From JAOUEA01 sp035249905 (GTDB lineage: Bacteria; Actinomycetota; UBA4738; HRBIN12), in the NCBI GenBank assembly GCA_035249905.1, contig DATFFT010000027.1:1-33618 (forward strand): 33,618 bases of DNA, in the 5' to 3' direction. The notes below the pieces were generated by a model that saw nothing but the letters and a program-made list of their open reading frames with translations, did no database searches and was not told the origin of the DNA. The translations under genes were made by a program, and so were the position numbers. This document shows, piece by piece, positions 1-7,924 of the stretch. Each line of letters opens with the position of its first letter. The first letter of the stretch is position 1.

Positions 1-734
1 TCGATCGCGCCGGCGGCCTCCGGCCCGATGGCACGGATCTCCACCGCGTGTCCGGCCCGTACGCCGAGCGTCGCGACGCCGTTCAGGCTCGCCGCGTCGG
101 CGGGCCCGGCACCGGTCGTGAGGTTGCGAACCCGCACCGCGGCATCGAAGCCTGCCGCGGTCTGCACGAACCGTGCGGCGGGCCGCGCGTGCAGGCCGTG
201 GGGCACGTCGACCGCGAGCACGGCGACCAGCTCCTCGGTCCACCCGGCAGCGGTCGTGACGTCCCCCTCCGATCCGGGGCTCGATCCGCCGCTCTCGAGC
301 CCGGTTTCCGCCCCGAGATGCGACGCCTTGGCGGCGAGCCCCGACCGGGCCTCGCGGGCGACCGCGTCGATGGGCAGGCCGAGCTTCGCGGTGACGGCGG
401 CCGCGACCGCGCCCTCGACGAGCGGCGCATCGCTCAGCAGGATGCGGTCGCGCCGATCGTCGCCGAGCAGGTCGAGCGCCATCTCGGCGGAGAGCACCGC
501 GCTCCCGAGATCCATCAGCACGAGCACGCCGTCGTCGGACCAGGCCCGATCGATCGCCTGCATCACGAGCACGGCGTCGGTGCCGGTCGGGTGTTCGGGG
601 CCGCCGGGGCCGTCGACCGCCTCGAGGCCGCCCGCCGTCTCGAGCTTCACGTCGGCGCCGCCCATCTCGCGCGCGAGACCGGCGACGCCCTCGGCGATGA
701 GATGGCTGTGCGAGACGATCACGATGCCGACCAC
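1..734 (-). CDS. dhaM: DhaM, PTS-dependent dihydroxyacetone kinase phosphotransfer subunit (EIIA-HPr; partial at left edge)
   Basis: Passes phosphate from the PTS to ADP bound on DhaL, which with DhaK phosphorylates dihydroxyacetone in the cytoplasm. The visible 244 residues begin VVGIVIVSHS, the EIIA(Man)-type start with the phosphorylatable His at position 9. The EIIA domain covers about residues 1-130. After a Gly/Ser/Glu-rich linker comes an HPr domain (about 168-244) with PHGLHARPAA, active His182, and a later ASLNGVATLG segment matching the HPr regulatory-serine region. The GTG at 734 was chosen because translation from it gives the canonical N-terminus and AAGGGA lies just upstream. 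It starts 12 bases after the SdhD-like gene, so it is probably the last visible gene of the leftward operon. The frame is still open at base 1, so an EI-like third domain, as in E. coli DhaM, may or may not follow. Confidence 0.93.
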   Translation of the reverse strand, partial: MVGIVIVSHSHLIAEGVAGLAREMGGADVKLETAGGLEAVDGPGGPEHPTGTDAVLVMQAIDRAWSDDGVLVLMDLGSAVLSAEMALDLLGDDRRDRILLSDAPLVEGAVAAAVTAKLGLPIDAVAREARSGLAAKASHLGAETGLESGGSSPGSEGDVTTAAGWTEELVAVLAVDVPHGLHARPAARFVQTAAGFDAAVRVRNLTTGAGPADAASLNGVATLGVRAGHAVEIRAIGPEAAGAI

Positions 735-746
735 CGCGGGTTCCCT

Positions 747-1121
747 TCAGGCCCTCGAGGCCAACACGCCGATCAACACGAACCCGTAGACGACCGTGAC
801 GATGCCGAGGCCGACCAGCGCGCGATCGAGCAGGCGACGCCGGGGATCGGATATGCCGAGGTCGAGCAGCACCGAACGCACCCCCAGCATCGCGTGCACG
901 GTCACGACGACGAGGAACGCGCCTTCGATCACGAAGATGACCGGGGTGGCGATGTAGTCGAGCACCTGCCGATACGTGCGCAGCCCGCCGACCTCCTCGA
1001 CGACGAAGTGGTGCGCGACCATGTGGATCGTCACCAGCAGGAGCAACGCGACGCCGGTGAGGGCGGTCCACCGCCAGCTCCGCGACCGGGCGGCTCCGTC
1101 AGGAGGGGTGCGGACCGCCAT
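747..1121 (-). CDS. SdhD-like membrane anchor subunit of a hybrid dehydrogenase complex
   Basis: A 124-residue protein with three predicted membrane helices (roughly residues 20-43, 55-77 and 96-118). Histidines lie in helix 1 (IHMVAHHF) and helix 2 (VTVHAMLG), as expected for haem b ligation in succinate dehydrogenase/fumarate reductase anchors. The ATG at 1121 shares its A with the TGA of the upstream SdhC-like gene, so the two are translationally coupled. By family, this subunit holds a quinone site and haem and anchors the iron-sulfur subunit. No SdhA flavoprotein gene is present; the flavoprotein in the same run is GlpA-like, so I infer that this anchor serves a glycerol-3-phosphate:quinone oxidoreductase. 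SdhD subunits are poorly conserved, so the assignment rests on topology, histidines and position. Confidence 0.8.
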   Translation of the reverse strand: MAVRTPPDGAARSRSWRWTALTGVALLLLVTIHMVAHHFVVEEVGGLRTYRQVLDYIATPVIFVIEGAFLVVVTVHAMLGVRSVLLDLGISDPRRRLLDRALVGLGIVTVVYGFVLIGVLASRA

Positions 1122-1582
1122 CAATCGCCCGCCGTGAAGACGTGGAGCGCCGCGTACAGGAGCAGGATCGCTCCGAAGGCCATCCCCGACCAGAACATCG
1201 CCTTCTGATGGTCGGCCACGAACCCGCTGCCGACCAATGTCAGCCGGGTGCCGTTCAGTCCGTGCACGAGCAGCCCGAACACGAGGATCACGTCGAGGCC
1301 GAGGAACAGCGGTGTGGTGGCGAGCTCGAGGAAGCCGCTCCACGCGTCCTCACCGCCGAGGAGCATCGAGAGCACCGCGAGATGGAGGTAGAGGTAGAAG
1401 ACGATCCCGATGCCGGTGATGCGATGGATCGAGAACGCGAGATGGCCCGTCGTCATGCTGCGCACGTCGAACCACGCGACCGGACCCGGAGCCTTGCGCG
1501 AGATGGGGCCCTCGCCTCGACGGCCTCGCAGGATCTCCTCGACACCGGGATCGCGCTCGCGTCCTCCGCGAGACCCCCTCAC
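1121..1582 (-). CDS. SdhC-like cytochrome b556 membrane subunit
   Basis: A 153-residue protein with a polar N-terminal stretch of about 48 residues, then FSIHRITGIGIV, which matches the SdhC signature (His-Arg-x-Thr-Gly). Three membrane helices follow (about 52-76, 88-112 and 128-149). Histidines in helix 1 (YLHLAV) and helix 2 (LLVHGLNG) are candidate haem ligands or quinone-site residues. The start is a GTG at 1582 that overlaps the stop of the iron-sulfur gene as GTGA, so the genes are coupled. It should form the quinone-reducing cytochrome b with the SdhD-like partner. The unusual point is context: it lies in a glycerol operon beside a GlpA-type flavoprotein and has no SdhA. Confidence 0.88.
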   Translation of the reverse strand: MRGSRGGRERDPGVEEILRGRRGEGPISRKAPGPVAWFDVRSMTTGHLAFSIHRITGIGIVFYLYLHLAVLSMLLGGEDAWSGFLELATTPLFLGLDVILVFGLLVHGLNGTRLTLVGSGFVADHQKAMFWSGMAFGAILLLYAALHVFTAGD

Positions 1583-2331
1583 GGCAGCGCCGTTCCGTTC
1601 TCAGGCTCCGGCACCTCACGGCCCTGCCGCGTGCGGCGGCGGCGGAGCTCGCGGCGGAGCGCCATGATCCGCTGGGCCGGGCGGACGTCGCTGGGGCAGG
1701 CCTCCGTGCACTCGAACGCCGCGTGGCACCCCCAGGCTGCGTTGGCCTGGTCGGCCCAATCGAGGATGGCCTCGCGGTCGGTGCCTCTGGGTTCCTCGAG
1801 CAGTCGTTGCGCGTATGCGAGCGCCGCCGGCCCGAGGTACGTGGCGTCGGTCGCGGCGATCGGGCATGCCGAGAGGCACAGACCGCACTCGATGCAGTCC
1901 TCGAACCGCTCGTGCTCGTCGAAGCCGTCGGCCGCGTCGGCGTGCGGCAGGGGCTCGCTCGCGCGGACGATCGGGTGCGGGTCGGGGAAGCGCGCGAAGA
2001 ACGGCTGCATGTCGACGACGACGTCGTGCGACACGGGCAGGTTCGCGATCGGATCGACGGCGATCGTGCCTTCATGGTCGGCGAGCATCGTGACGCAGGC
2101 CAGGTGCTCCCGGCCGTTCACGCGTACCCCGCAGGTTCCACAGGACGCGTGGAAGCAGGAATGACGCAGGCCGAGCGACGGGTCCCGGTGCAGCTGGATC
2201 CAACGGAGCGCCTCGAGCACGGTGGTTCCCTCGTCGGCCGGCACGTCGTGCTCCTCGATGTGCGGCTCGGCGTCGCCGCGTCGGTACCGGTGCAGGCGAA
2301 GCCGCCGCGTCGAGCCGCCCTTCCTCGTCAT
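1579..2331 (-). CDS. SdhB/FrdB-type iron-sulfur subunit, probably of a GlpA-linked complex
   Basis: A 250-residue protein with all three cluster motifs of succinate dehydrogenase/fumarate reductase iron-sulfur subunits. A plant-type [2Fe-2S] site uses Cys59, Cys64, Cys67 and Cys79. A [4Fe-4S] site is CIECGLCLSACP (Cys146, 149, 152, 156). A third Cys-x5-Cys-x3-Cys-Pro set (Cys202, 208, 212) normally binds [3Fe-4S] with Cys156 region residues. It should relay electrons from a flavoprotein to the membrane anchors. The start ATG at 2331 overlaps the glpA stop as ATGA. It sits exactly where glpB/glpC would be expected in an anaerobic glycerol-3-phosphate dehydrogenase operon. I infer that the electron donor is the adjacent GlpA-like flavoprotein; an alternative is true SDH/FRD with SdhA encoded elsewhere. 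Confidence 0.9.
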   Translation of the reverse strand: MTRKGGSTRRLRLHRYRRGDAEPHIEEHDVPADEGTTVLEALRWIQLHRDPSLGLRHSCFHASCGTCGVRVNGREHLACVTMLADHEGTIAVDPIANLPVSHDVVVDMQPFFARFPDPHPIVRASEPLPHADAADGFDEHERFEDCIECGLCLSACPIAATDATYLGPAALAYAQRLLEEPRGTDREAILDWADQANAAWGCHAAFECTEACPSDVRPAQRIMALRRELRRRRTRQGREVPEPENGTALP

Positions 2332-3506
2332 GCCGCGTACGCCGCCGTGTGGGGGAGCAGCACCGTGTCTCGTGTCGAGCACGGCGTGTCGATGCCGAGC
2401 TTGCGGCAGACCACGTCGGCGCAGACCTCGGCCATGCCGCGGAGGGTCGTGCCCTTCCCGCCGGTGATCGTGACGAATCCCTCCACGCCGTCGTCCACGG
2501 CGTGGTCGATCGTCTTGAACGTGCGCGAGAGCTCGCGACCTGCATCGGCGTCGTCGCGCGATCCGATCAGCGGCCGTGCCGCCGACCAAGCCGCCCGGAA
2601 CTGCGCGTGGCGCACCGCGGGAACCAGGATCGACCCTTCGTCGATCATCCGCTGCACGTGGTCGGCGGGCACGCCCAGGTCGTCGGGATCTTCGACGAAC
2701 CACGAGCTCGTGCCGACCACGGACAGCGCTCGCTGAGGGACCACGATGTCGCCGTCCCCCGAGGCGTGCAGGCGATTGATCACCATGTTCGTCAGACGGC
2801 CCCGCACGGCGAGCATCACGCCCGGGGACGGTCGGATCGGCACGTCGACTCCGGCCATGCTCGCGACCTGCTCCGACCACGGGCCGGTCGCGTTCACGAC
2901 GATGTCAGCGCCGATGCGGGTCGTGCGGCCGGTGACGAGGTCGCGCACGCGGGCGCCGGAGACCGTACCGCCCGCGAGTTCGAGGTCGGCGACGTCGACC
3001 CAGTTCAACAGGTCGGCGCCGTTGGCCTTCGCGGTGGCGAAGAACCGCAGGGGCATGCGCATCGCGTCCATCGTCGCATCGGGGACGCGCACAGCGACCT
3101 TCAGGTCCGGGCTCAGCATCGGCTCGAGGCGCAGCGCCTGGGCCGGTTGCAGCACCTGCGTCGGGATCCCGGTGGCCTCGCAGCCCTCGAGGAACCCGGG
3201 CAGGTATGCCATGTCCTCGTCGGTCACCCCGACGAACAGGCCGTCGTTCTCCTCGAACGATCCCGGAGCGATGCGGCGGAGCAGGGTGTTCTCCTCGATG
3301 CACTCCACGGCCGATTCCGCGTCGTTGACGGCGTATCGCGCGCCGCTGTGGAGCAGACCGTGATGACGCCCGGTCGTGCCCGACGTGAACTCGCCGCGCT
3401 CCACGAGCGTCACCCGAACGCCTCGCAGAGCGAGGTCGTGCGCCAGTGCGCCTCCCGTGCCACCGCCCCCCACGATCAACACATGGGGTGGCGAGCCCGC
3501 GGTCAT
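2328..3506 (-). CDS. glpA: GlpA-type FAD-dependent glycerol-3-phosphate dehydrogenase, short form
   Basis: Oxidises sn-glycerol 3-phosphate to dihydroxyacetone phosphate. The 392-residue protein opens with an FAD-binding Rossmann motif (VLIVGGGGTGG). It then shows GlpA-like stretches: TSGTTGRHHGLLHSGARYA, NATGPWSEQVA, MVINRLHASGDGDIVVPQ, and the C-terminal TITGGKGTTLRGMAE and VCRKLGIDTPCSTRD. These resemble E. coli GlpA more than aerobic GlpD. E. coli GlpA is about 540 residues with a C-terminal [2Fe-2S] BFD-like domain; this protein ends right after the FAD domain and lacks it. The following gene encodes a three-cluster SdhB-like protein, so the missing electron-transfer module may be supplied in trans. 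ATG 3506 was chosen because the Rossmann motif follows it closely; longer upstream starts add an Arg-rich tail. Confidence 0.92.
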   Translation of the reverse strand: MTAGSPPHVLIVGGGGTGGALAHDLALRGVRVTLVERGEFTSGTTGRHHGLLHSGARYAVNDAESAVECIEENTLLRRIAPGSFEENDGLFVGVTDEDMAYLPGFLEGCEATGIPTQVLQPAQALRLEPMLSPDLKVAVRVPDATMDAMRMPLRFFATAKANGADLLNWVDVADLELAGGTVSGARVRDLVTGRTTRIGADIVVNATGPWSEQVASMAGVDVPIRPSPGVMLAVRGRLTNMVINRLHASGDGDIVVPQRALSVVGTSSWFVEDPDDLGVPADHVQRMIDEGSILVPAVRHAQFRAAWSAARPLIGSRDDADAGRELSRTFKTIDHAVDDGVEGFVTITGGKGTTLRGMAEVCADVVCRKLGIDTPCSTRDTVLLPHTAAYAA

Positions 3507-3537
3507 CGGCGGATCATGCCACGAGCGGGGAGCGGGT

Positions 3538-3780
3538 TCAGTCGTCCTCCTCTTCGCGCTCCTGACCACGAGCGAAGTCCCCGCTCTGGGGTGTGACGGG
3601 ATCCTCGTCCTCGTCGGTCTGCCCTTCGGCGAACGTGCCCTTGCGCGTCTTCGAGGGTTCCTGGTGTTCCCGTTCTTGGCCTTCGGCGAAGTCGCCGTGT
3701 TCGTCCTCGTCGGGATCGTGGTCGCTCTGCCCCTCGGCGAACGACCCTTCGTGTTCCTCGTGCTCGCGGCGTTCGGTCAT
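3538..3780 (-). CDS. Small acidic protein with four FAEGQ repeats, function unknown
   Basis: An 80-residue, very hydrophilic protein rich in Glu, Asp, His and Gln, without a signal peptide, membrane segment or cysteine. It contains four copies of a seven-residue motif: GSFAEGQ (12-18), GDFAEGQ (29-35), GTFAEGQ (48-54) and GDFARGQ (67-73). They are spaced 17, 19 and 19 residues apart and separated by charged linkers, and the C-terminus is EREEEDD. AAGGA lies 4 bases before the ATG, supporting real translation. It lies between glpK (24 bases upstream) and glpA (31 bases downstream) in the same direction, so it is probably co-transcribed. The composition suggests an intrinsically disordered protein in which each FAEGQ could be a short binding motif. 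I do not recognise a named family and assign no function. Confidence 0.75.
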   Translation of the reverse strand: MTERREHEEHEGSFAEGQSDHDPDEDEHGDFAEGQEREHQEPSKTRKGTFAEGQTDEDEDPVTPQSGDFARGQEREEEDD

Positions 3781-3804
3781 GGCATCCTTCCCGGCGGTCT
3801 CGGC

Positions 3805-5304
3805 TCACTCGACCCAGTCGAACGTGCGGGTGACCGCCTTCTTCCACATCGCATACTCCCGCTCGCGTGACTCGGCGTCGAGTTCGGGGGTCCATTCCTT
3901 GTCCTTGCCCCAGTTGCCACGGAGGTCGTCGATGCCGCTCCAGAACCCGGTGGCGAGCCCGGCCGCGTACGCGGCGCCGAGCGCAGTGGTCTCCGCGACC
4001 TTGGGCCGGATCACCGGCACGCCGAGCACGTCGGCCTGCGTCTGCATCAGCAGGTCGTTGTAGACCATGCCGCCGTCGACCTTGAGCGATGTCAGCTCGA
4101 CGCCCGAGTCGGCGTTCATCGCGTCGACCACTTCGCGGCTCTGCCAGGCGGTCGCCTCGAGCGTCGCGCGTGCGATGTGCCCGGCGTTGACGAACCGTGT
4201 GAGCCCGGCGATAACGCCGCGCGCCTCGCTCCGCCAGTACGGCGCGAACAGGCCCGAGAACGCCGGCACGAAGTAGACGCCGCCGTTGTCCTCGACGGTC
4301 TTCGCGAGCGCCTCGACCTCGGGAGCGGACTCGATCAACTTCAGGTTGTCGCGCAGCCACTGCACGAGTGCGCCGGTGATCGCGATCGAGCCCTCGAGCA
4401 TGTACGCGGCCGGCTGGTCGCCGATCTTGTAGCCGACGCCGGTGATCAGGCCGCTCTTCGAGGGGACCGGGTCCGACCCCGTGTTCAGGAGCAGGAACGA
4501 TCCCGTGCCGTAGGTGTTCTTCGCCTCGCCGACGTCGAAGCAGTTCTGTCCGAACATCGCGGCCTGCTGGTCGCCCAGGTCGCCGGCCACGGCCACGCCG
4601 GCGGCGGCCGTGGTCGCCGTATCGCCGTACACCTGGCTCGACGAGCGGATCTCGGGCAGGACCGAACGCGGCACGCCGATCGCATCGCACTGCGAGTCGT
4701 CCCAGTCCAGCGTCTCGAGGTCCATCAACATCGTGCGGCTGGCGTTCGAGACGTCGGTGACGTGTGCACCGCCGTTGGTGCCGCCGGTGAGGTTCCAGAT
4801 GCACCAGGTGTCCATGTTCCCGAAGGCGAGCTCACCCGCCTCGGCCCTGGCACGAGCGCCTTCCACGTTATCGAGCAGCCATCGGATCTTCGGGCCCGAG
4901 AAGTAGGTCGCGATCGGCAGGCCCGTCTTCTCGCGGAACCGGTCCTGCCCTCCGTCGGCGCTGAGCTCGTTGCAGATGCCGTCGGTTCGCGTGTCCTGCC
5001 AGACGAGCGCGTTGTGGATGGGCTGCCCGGTCGCGCGGTCCCAGACGACCGTCGTCTCCCGTTGGTTCGTGATGCCGATCGCGGCGAGGTCGCCCGCAGC
5101 GAGGTCTTTCTTCCCGAGGGCGCCGTCGATCACCTCCTGGCTTCGCGTCCATACCTCGTTCGCGTCGTGCTCGACCCACCCCGGCTTGGGGAAGATCTGC
5201 TCGTGCTCCTTCTGATCGATGCCGACCACGTTCCCGCCGTGGTCGAAGATCATGAAGCGCGTGCTGGTCGTGCCCTGGTCGAGGGCACCGACGTAGTCAG
5301 CCAT
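3805..5304 (-). CDS. glpK: Glycerol kinase
   Basis: Catalyses ATP-dependent phosphorylation of glycerol to glycerol 3-phosphate. The 499-residue length is normal. The N-terminus GALDQGTTSTRFMIFD is the FGGY-kinase phosphate loop. Also visible are ITNQRETTVVWDR, the NALVWQDTRT substrate region, SGPKIRWLLDN, GDLGDQQAAMFGQ, KNTYGTGSF, and DGGMVYNDLLMQ near the C-terminus. The His-bearing YHFYG loop phosphorylated by HPr in low-GC Gram-positive glycerol kinases is absent; the region reads QVYGDTATTAAAGVAVAGD. PTS activation by that route is therefore unlikely. GGAGGAGG lies 6 bases before the ATG. It follows dhaL by 21 bases in the leftward run. Confidence 0.98.
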   Translation of the reverse strand: MADYVGALDQGTTSTRFMIFDHGGNVVGIDQKEHEQIFPKPGWVEHDANEVWTRSQEVIDGALGKKDLAAGDLAAIGITNQRETTVVWDRATGQPIHNALVWQDTRTDGICNELSADGGQDRFREKTGLPIATYFSGPKIRWLLDNVEGARARAEAGELAFGNMDTWCIWNLTGGTNGGAHVTDVSNASRTMLMDLETLDWDDSQCDAIGVPRSVLPEIRSSSQVYGDTATTAAAGVAVAGDLGDQQAAMFGQNCFDVGEAKNTYGTGSFLLLNTGSDPVPSKSGLITGVGYKIGDQPAAYMLEGSIAITGALVQWLRDNLKLIESAPEVEALAKTVEDNGGVYFVPAFSGLFAPYWRSEARGVIAGLTRFVNAGHIARATLEATAWQSREVVDAMNADSGVELTSLKVDGGMVYNDLLMQTQADVLGVPVIRPKVAETTALGAAYAAGLATGFWSGIDDLRGNWGKDKEWTPELDAESREREYAMWKKAVTRTFDWVE

Positions 5305-5325
5305 CTGGGGCCTCCTCCTCGTTCG

Positions 5326-5976
5326 TCAGTCGTCGCCGGCCCAGGTGTCGGCGACGGTTCGGAGCAACAGGGCGGTCGAGGTCGCGCCGGGATCTTGGTG
5401 GCCGGCGCTCCGTTCCCCGAGGTAGCTCGCGCGACCCTTCCGCGCCACGAGGGGGATCGTGGCGCGCATCCCTTCCTCGGCCGCGTCGGCCGAGCGCCGG
5501 AGCGCCGCGGGCAGATCCGCTCCGTCGGACAACGCGGCGGCATACGCGTCCCGGGCGGGGATCAGCGCGTCGAGGATCGTCTTGTCGCCCGGCTCCGCCT
5601 TCCCACGAGCCTGCACGCCGCTCACCGCACCATCGAGCGCCGCCGACCAGTCCTCGGGCGAGATCTCGCCCTTGCCAGCGGTGGCGGCGCCGAGCTGCAG
5701 GAACAGTGTGCCGTAGAGCGGGCCGCCGGCGCCTCCGACCTTCGAGACCAAGGTCATGCCGACGGTCTTGAACAGCGCACCGACGTCCCCGGGGGTCGCC
5801 GAGTCCAGCGCTGCGACGACCGCCTGGAAACCACGATCCATGTTGATGCCGTGGTCGGCGTCGCCGATCGCGGAGTCCAGCTCGGTCAGGTACTCCTTGT
5901 TCTCGGCGATCGCCGCCGCGTAGACCTTGAGCCACGTGACGACCTCGTCGTACGCAACCGCCACCGGCGGGCTCAC
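5326..5976 (-). CDS. dhaL: DhaL, ADP-binding subunit of PTS-dependent dihydroxyacetone kinase
   Basis: The nucleotide-binding subunit carries ADP/ATP as a fixed cofactor, is rephosphorylated by DhaM, and passes phosphate to dihydroxyacetone on DhaK. The 216-residue protein has the Mg-nucleotide motif LDSAIGDADHGINMDRG (Asp34, Asp39 and Asp41 coordinate Mg in the family). It also has VSKVGGAGGPLYGT and the C-terminal RKGRASYLGERSAGHQDPGA. The start is uncertain. The GTG at 5976 has GAGAGG only 3 bases upstream, while an in-frame GTG at 5964 has wider spacing; both leave the motifs intact. It lies 34 bases after dhaK. A second, divergently transcribed DhaL is encoded at about 7928-8662. Confidence 0.95.
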   Translation of the reverse strand: MSPPVAVAYDEVVTWLKVYAAAIAENKEYLTELDSAIGDADHGINMDRGFQAVVAALDSATPGDVGALFKTVGMTLVSKVGGAGGPLYGTLFLQLGAATAGKGEISPEDWSAALDGAVSGVQARGKAEPGDKTILDALIPARDAYAAALSDGADLPAALRRSADAAEEGMRATIPLVARKGRASYLGERSAGHQDPGATSTALLLRTVADTWAGDD

Positions 5977-6010
5977 CCCCCTCTCGACGCCGTCGACACG
6001 GGGGAAGGCA

Positions 6011-7012
<1,002 letters not shown>

Positions 7013-7043
7013 GCGTACCTCGCTTCCGATCGGGTTGGGGGGT

Positions 7044-7072
7044 GGCGGGAGGGCCACGAGCGCCCTCCCGCC
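7044..7072 (-). other. Perfect 11 bp hairpin between glpF and dhaK
   Basis: Arms 7044-7054 (GGCGGGAGGGC) and 7062-7072 (GCCCTCCCGCC) pair perfectly around a 7-base loop, inside the 68-base gap from the glpF stop to the dhaK start. On the transcribed strand the stem is followed by a C-rich stretch with no U-tract. It is therefore not a classic intrinsic terminator. It could cause partial termination, act as a processing or stability element giving glpF and downstream genes different mRNA levels, or be bound by Rho-independent factors unknown to me. Its role is inferred only from position. Confidence 0.6.
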
Positions 7073-7080
7073 GACCGTTC

Positions 7081-7794
7081 TCAGAGATCGAAGATCGCCT
7101 TGGCGGCAAGGGCGCCGATCACGCCGCCGATGACGGGGCCTACGACGGGGATCCACGAGTACTCCCAGTCAGAGGTGCCCTTGCCGGGGATCGGCACGAT
7201 GGCGTGGATGATGCGCGGACCGAGGTCGCGCGCGGGGTTGATCGCGTAGCCGGTCGGGCCTCCGAGCGCCATGCCGATGCCCAGCACCAGGAGCCCCACG
7301 AAGAACGCTCCCAGCGCGGCGGCCGCCTCGTCCTCGAAGATCGCGGCGACCCCGAACACGAGCATGAACGTGCCGATGATCTCGGTGATCAGGTTCGCAG
7401 CGGTGTTGCGGATCGCTGGACCGGTCGAGAAGACCGCGAGCTTGAGGCCCGGGTCCTCGGTCTCGCCCCAGTGCACCAGGTAGGCGAGCCACACGAGGAT
7501 CGCGCCGATGAAGGCGCCGAGGAACTGCCCGGCGATCAACTGCGGCACATCGCTCCACTCGACGCCGAGGTCGGCGGCCGCGAACCCGATCGTGACGGCC
7601 GGGTTGATGTGGCCGATGCCGTCGGTGACGGCGATGCTGGTGAGCACGCCGAAGACCACCGCCATCGCCCAGGCCCACGTGATCACGACCCACCCGGAGT
7701 TCTGCGCCTTCGACTTGTTGAGGAGCACCCCGGCAACCACGCCGTCGCCGATCAGGACGAGCACCGCGGTGCCGACCACCTCTCCGAGGAACAT
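7081..7794 (-). CDS. glpF: Glycerol uptake facilitator (aquaglyceroporin, MIP family)
   Basis: Inner-membrane channel for glycerol diffusion. The 237-residue product has six predicted membrane helices and both MIP half-helix motifs: HINPAVTIG and YAINPARDLGPR. The Asp after the second NPAR is the glycerol-channel signature rather than the water-channel one. ATG 7794 was chosen because MFLGEVVGTAVLVL starts directly at helix 1; GAGGGGG lies about 9-12 bases upstream, and an in-frame GTG 12 bases earlier is possible. It is the first gene of the leftward run, facing the dhaL2-iclR pair, which fits control of both units from the shared intergenic region. Confidence 0.96.
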   Translation of the reverse strand: MFLGEVVGTAVLVLIGDGVVAGVLLNKSKAQNSGWVVITWAWAMAVVFGVLTSIAVTDGIGHINPAVTIGFAAADLGVEWSDVPQLIAGQFLGAFIGAILVWLAYLVHWGETEDPGLKLAVFSTGPAIRNTAANLITEIIGTFMLVFGVAAIFEDEAAAALGAFFVGLLVLGIGMALGGPTGYAINPARDLGPRIIHAIVPIPGKGTSDWEYSWIPVVGPVIGGVIGALAAKAIFDL

Positions 7795-7838
7795 CTGAGC
7801 GACCACCCCCTCAGTACCGGGCCCCCCCTTCCGGGGCG

Positions 7839-7852
7839 CCTCGGCCCCGAGG
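7839..7852. promoter_or_regulatory. Inverted repeat at the putative glpF operon promoter
   Basis: CCTCGG-CC-CCGAGG has perfect 6 bp arms around a 2 bp centre. It overlaps the start of the proposed -10 hexamer of the leftward promoter and the expected transcription start. This is a natural place for a repressor, and the divergent IclR-family regulator is the obvious candidate. The GC-rich palindrome could also be chance in such GC-rich DNA. Binding is inferred, not shown. Confidence 0.35.
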
Positions 7853-7878
7853 AAACTCCGTTCGGCAGAAGATGTCAA
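7850..7878 (-). promoter_or_regulatory. Candidate promoter of the glpF-dhaM operon
   Basis: On the minus strand an exact TTGACA (-35, 7878 down to 7873) is followed after 17 bases by TTTCCT (-10, 7855 down to 7850). This would place the RNA start near 7843, about 50 bases before the glpF ATG. The -35 is perfect and the -10 is weak, as is common for regulated high-GC promoters. Immediately upstream lie two tandem 9-mers, ATCGGAATC (7882-7890) and ATCGAAATC (7891-7899), which could be an activator or repressor site. Confidence 0.5.
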
Positions 7879-7913
7879 TACATCGGAATCATCGAAATCA
7901 GCACGGCGAGATG

Positions 7914-7924
7914 GAACGAAGTTC
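7914..7924. promoter_or_regulatory. Short inverted repeat GAAC-GAA-GTTC before dhaL2
   Basis: GAACGAAGTTC has 4 bp arms and a 3 bp centre and lies just before the first possible start of dhaL2. The flanking GTTCGG (7921-7926) recurs at 7860-7865 near the leftward promoter. A shared operator for the divergent units is possible, but the arms are short. Confidence 0.25.

Noticed and set aside
747..2331. A normal succinate dehydrogenase operon
   Set aside because: No SdhA flavoprotein is present, and the overlapping upstream gene is GlpA-like inside a glycerol operon; kept as an alternative only.
1579..2880. Longer version of the SdhB-like protein starting at 2880
   Set aside because: The extra N-terminal part is an out-of-frame reading of glpA; the ATG at 2331 overlaps the glpA stop and gives the normal protein.
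5964..5976. Choosing GTG 5964 as the dhaL start
   Set aside because: Neither candidate has ideal spacing; the longer start was kept because it allows the full N-terminal helix, but it is not settled.
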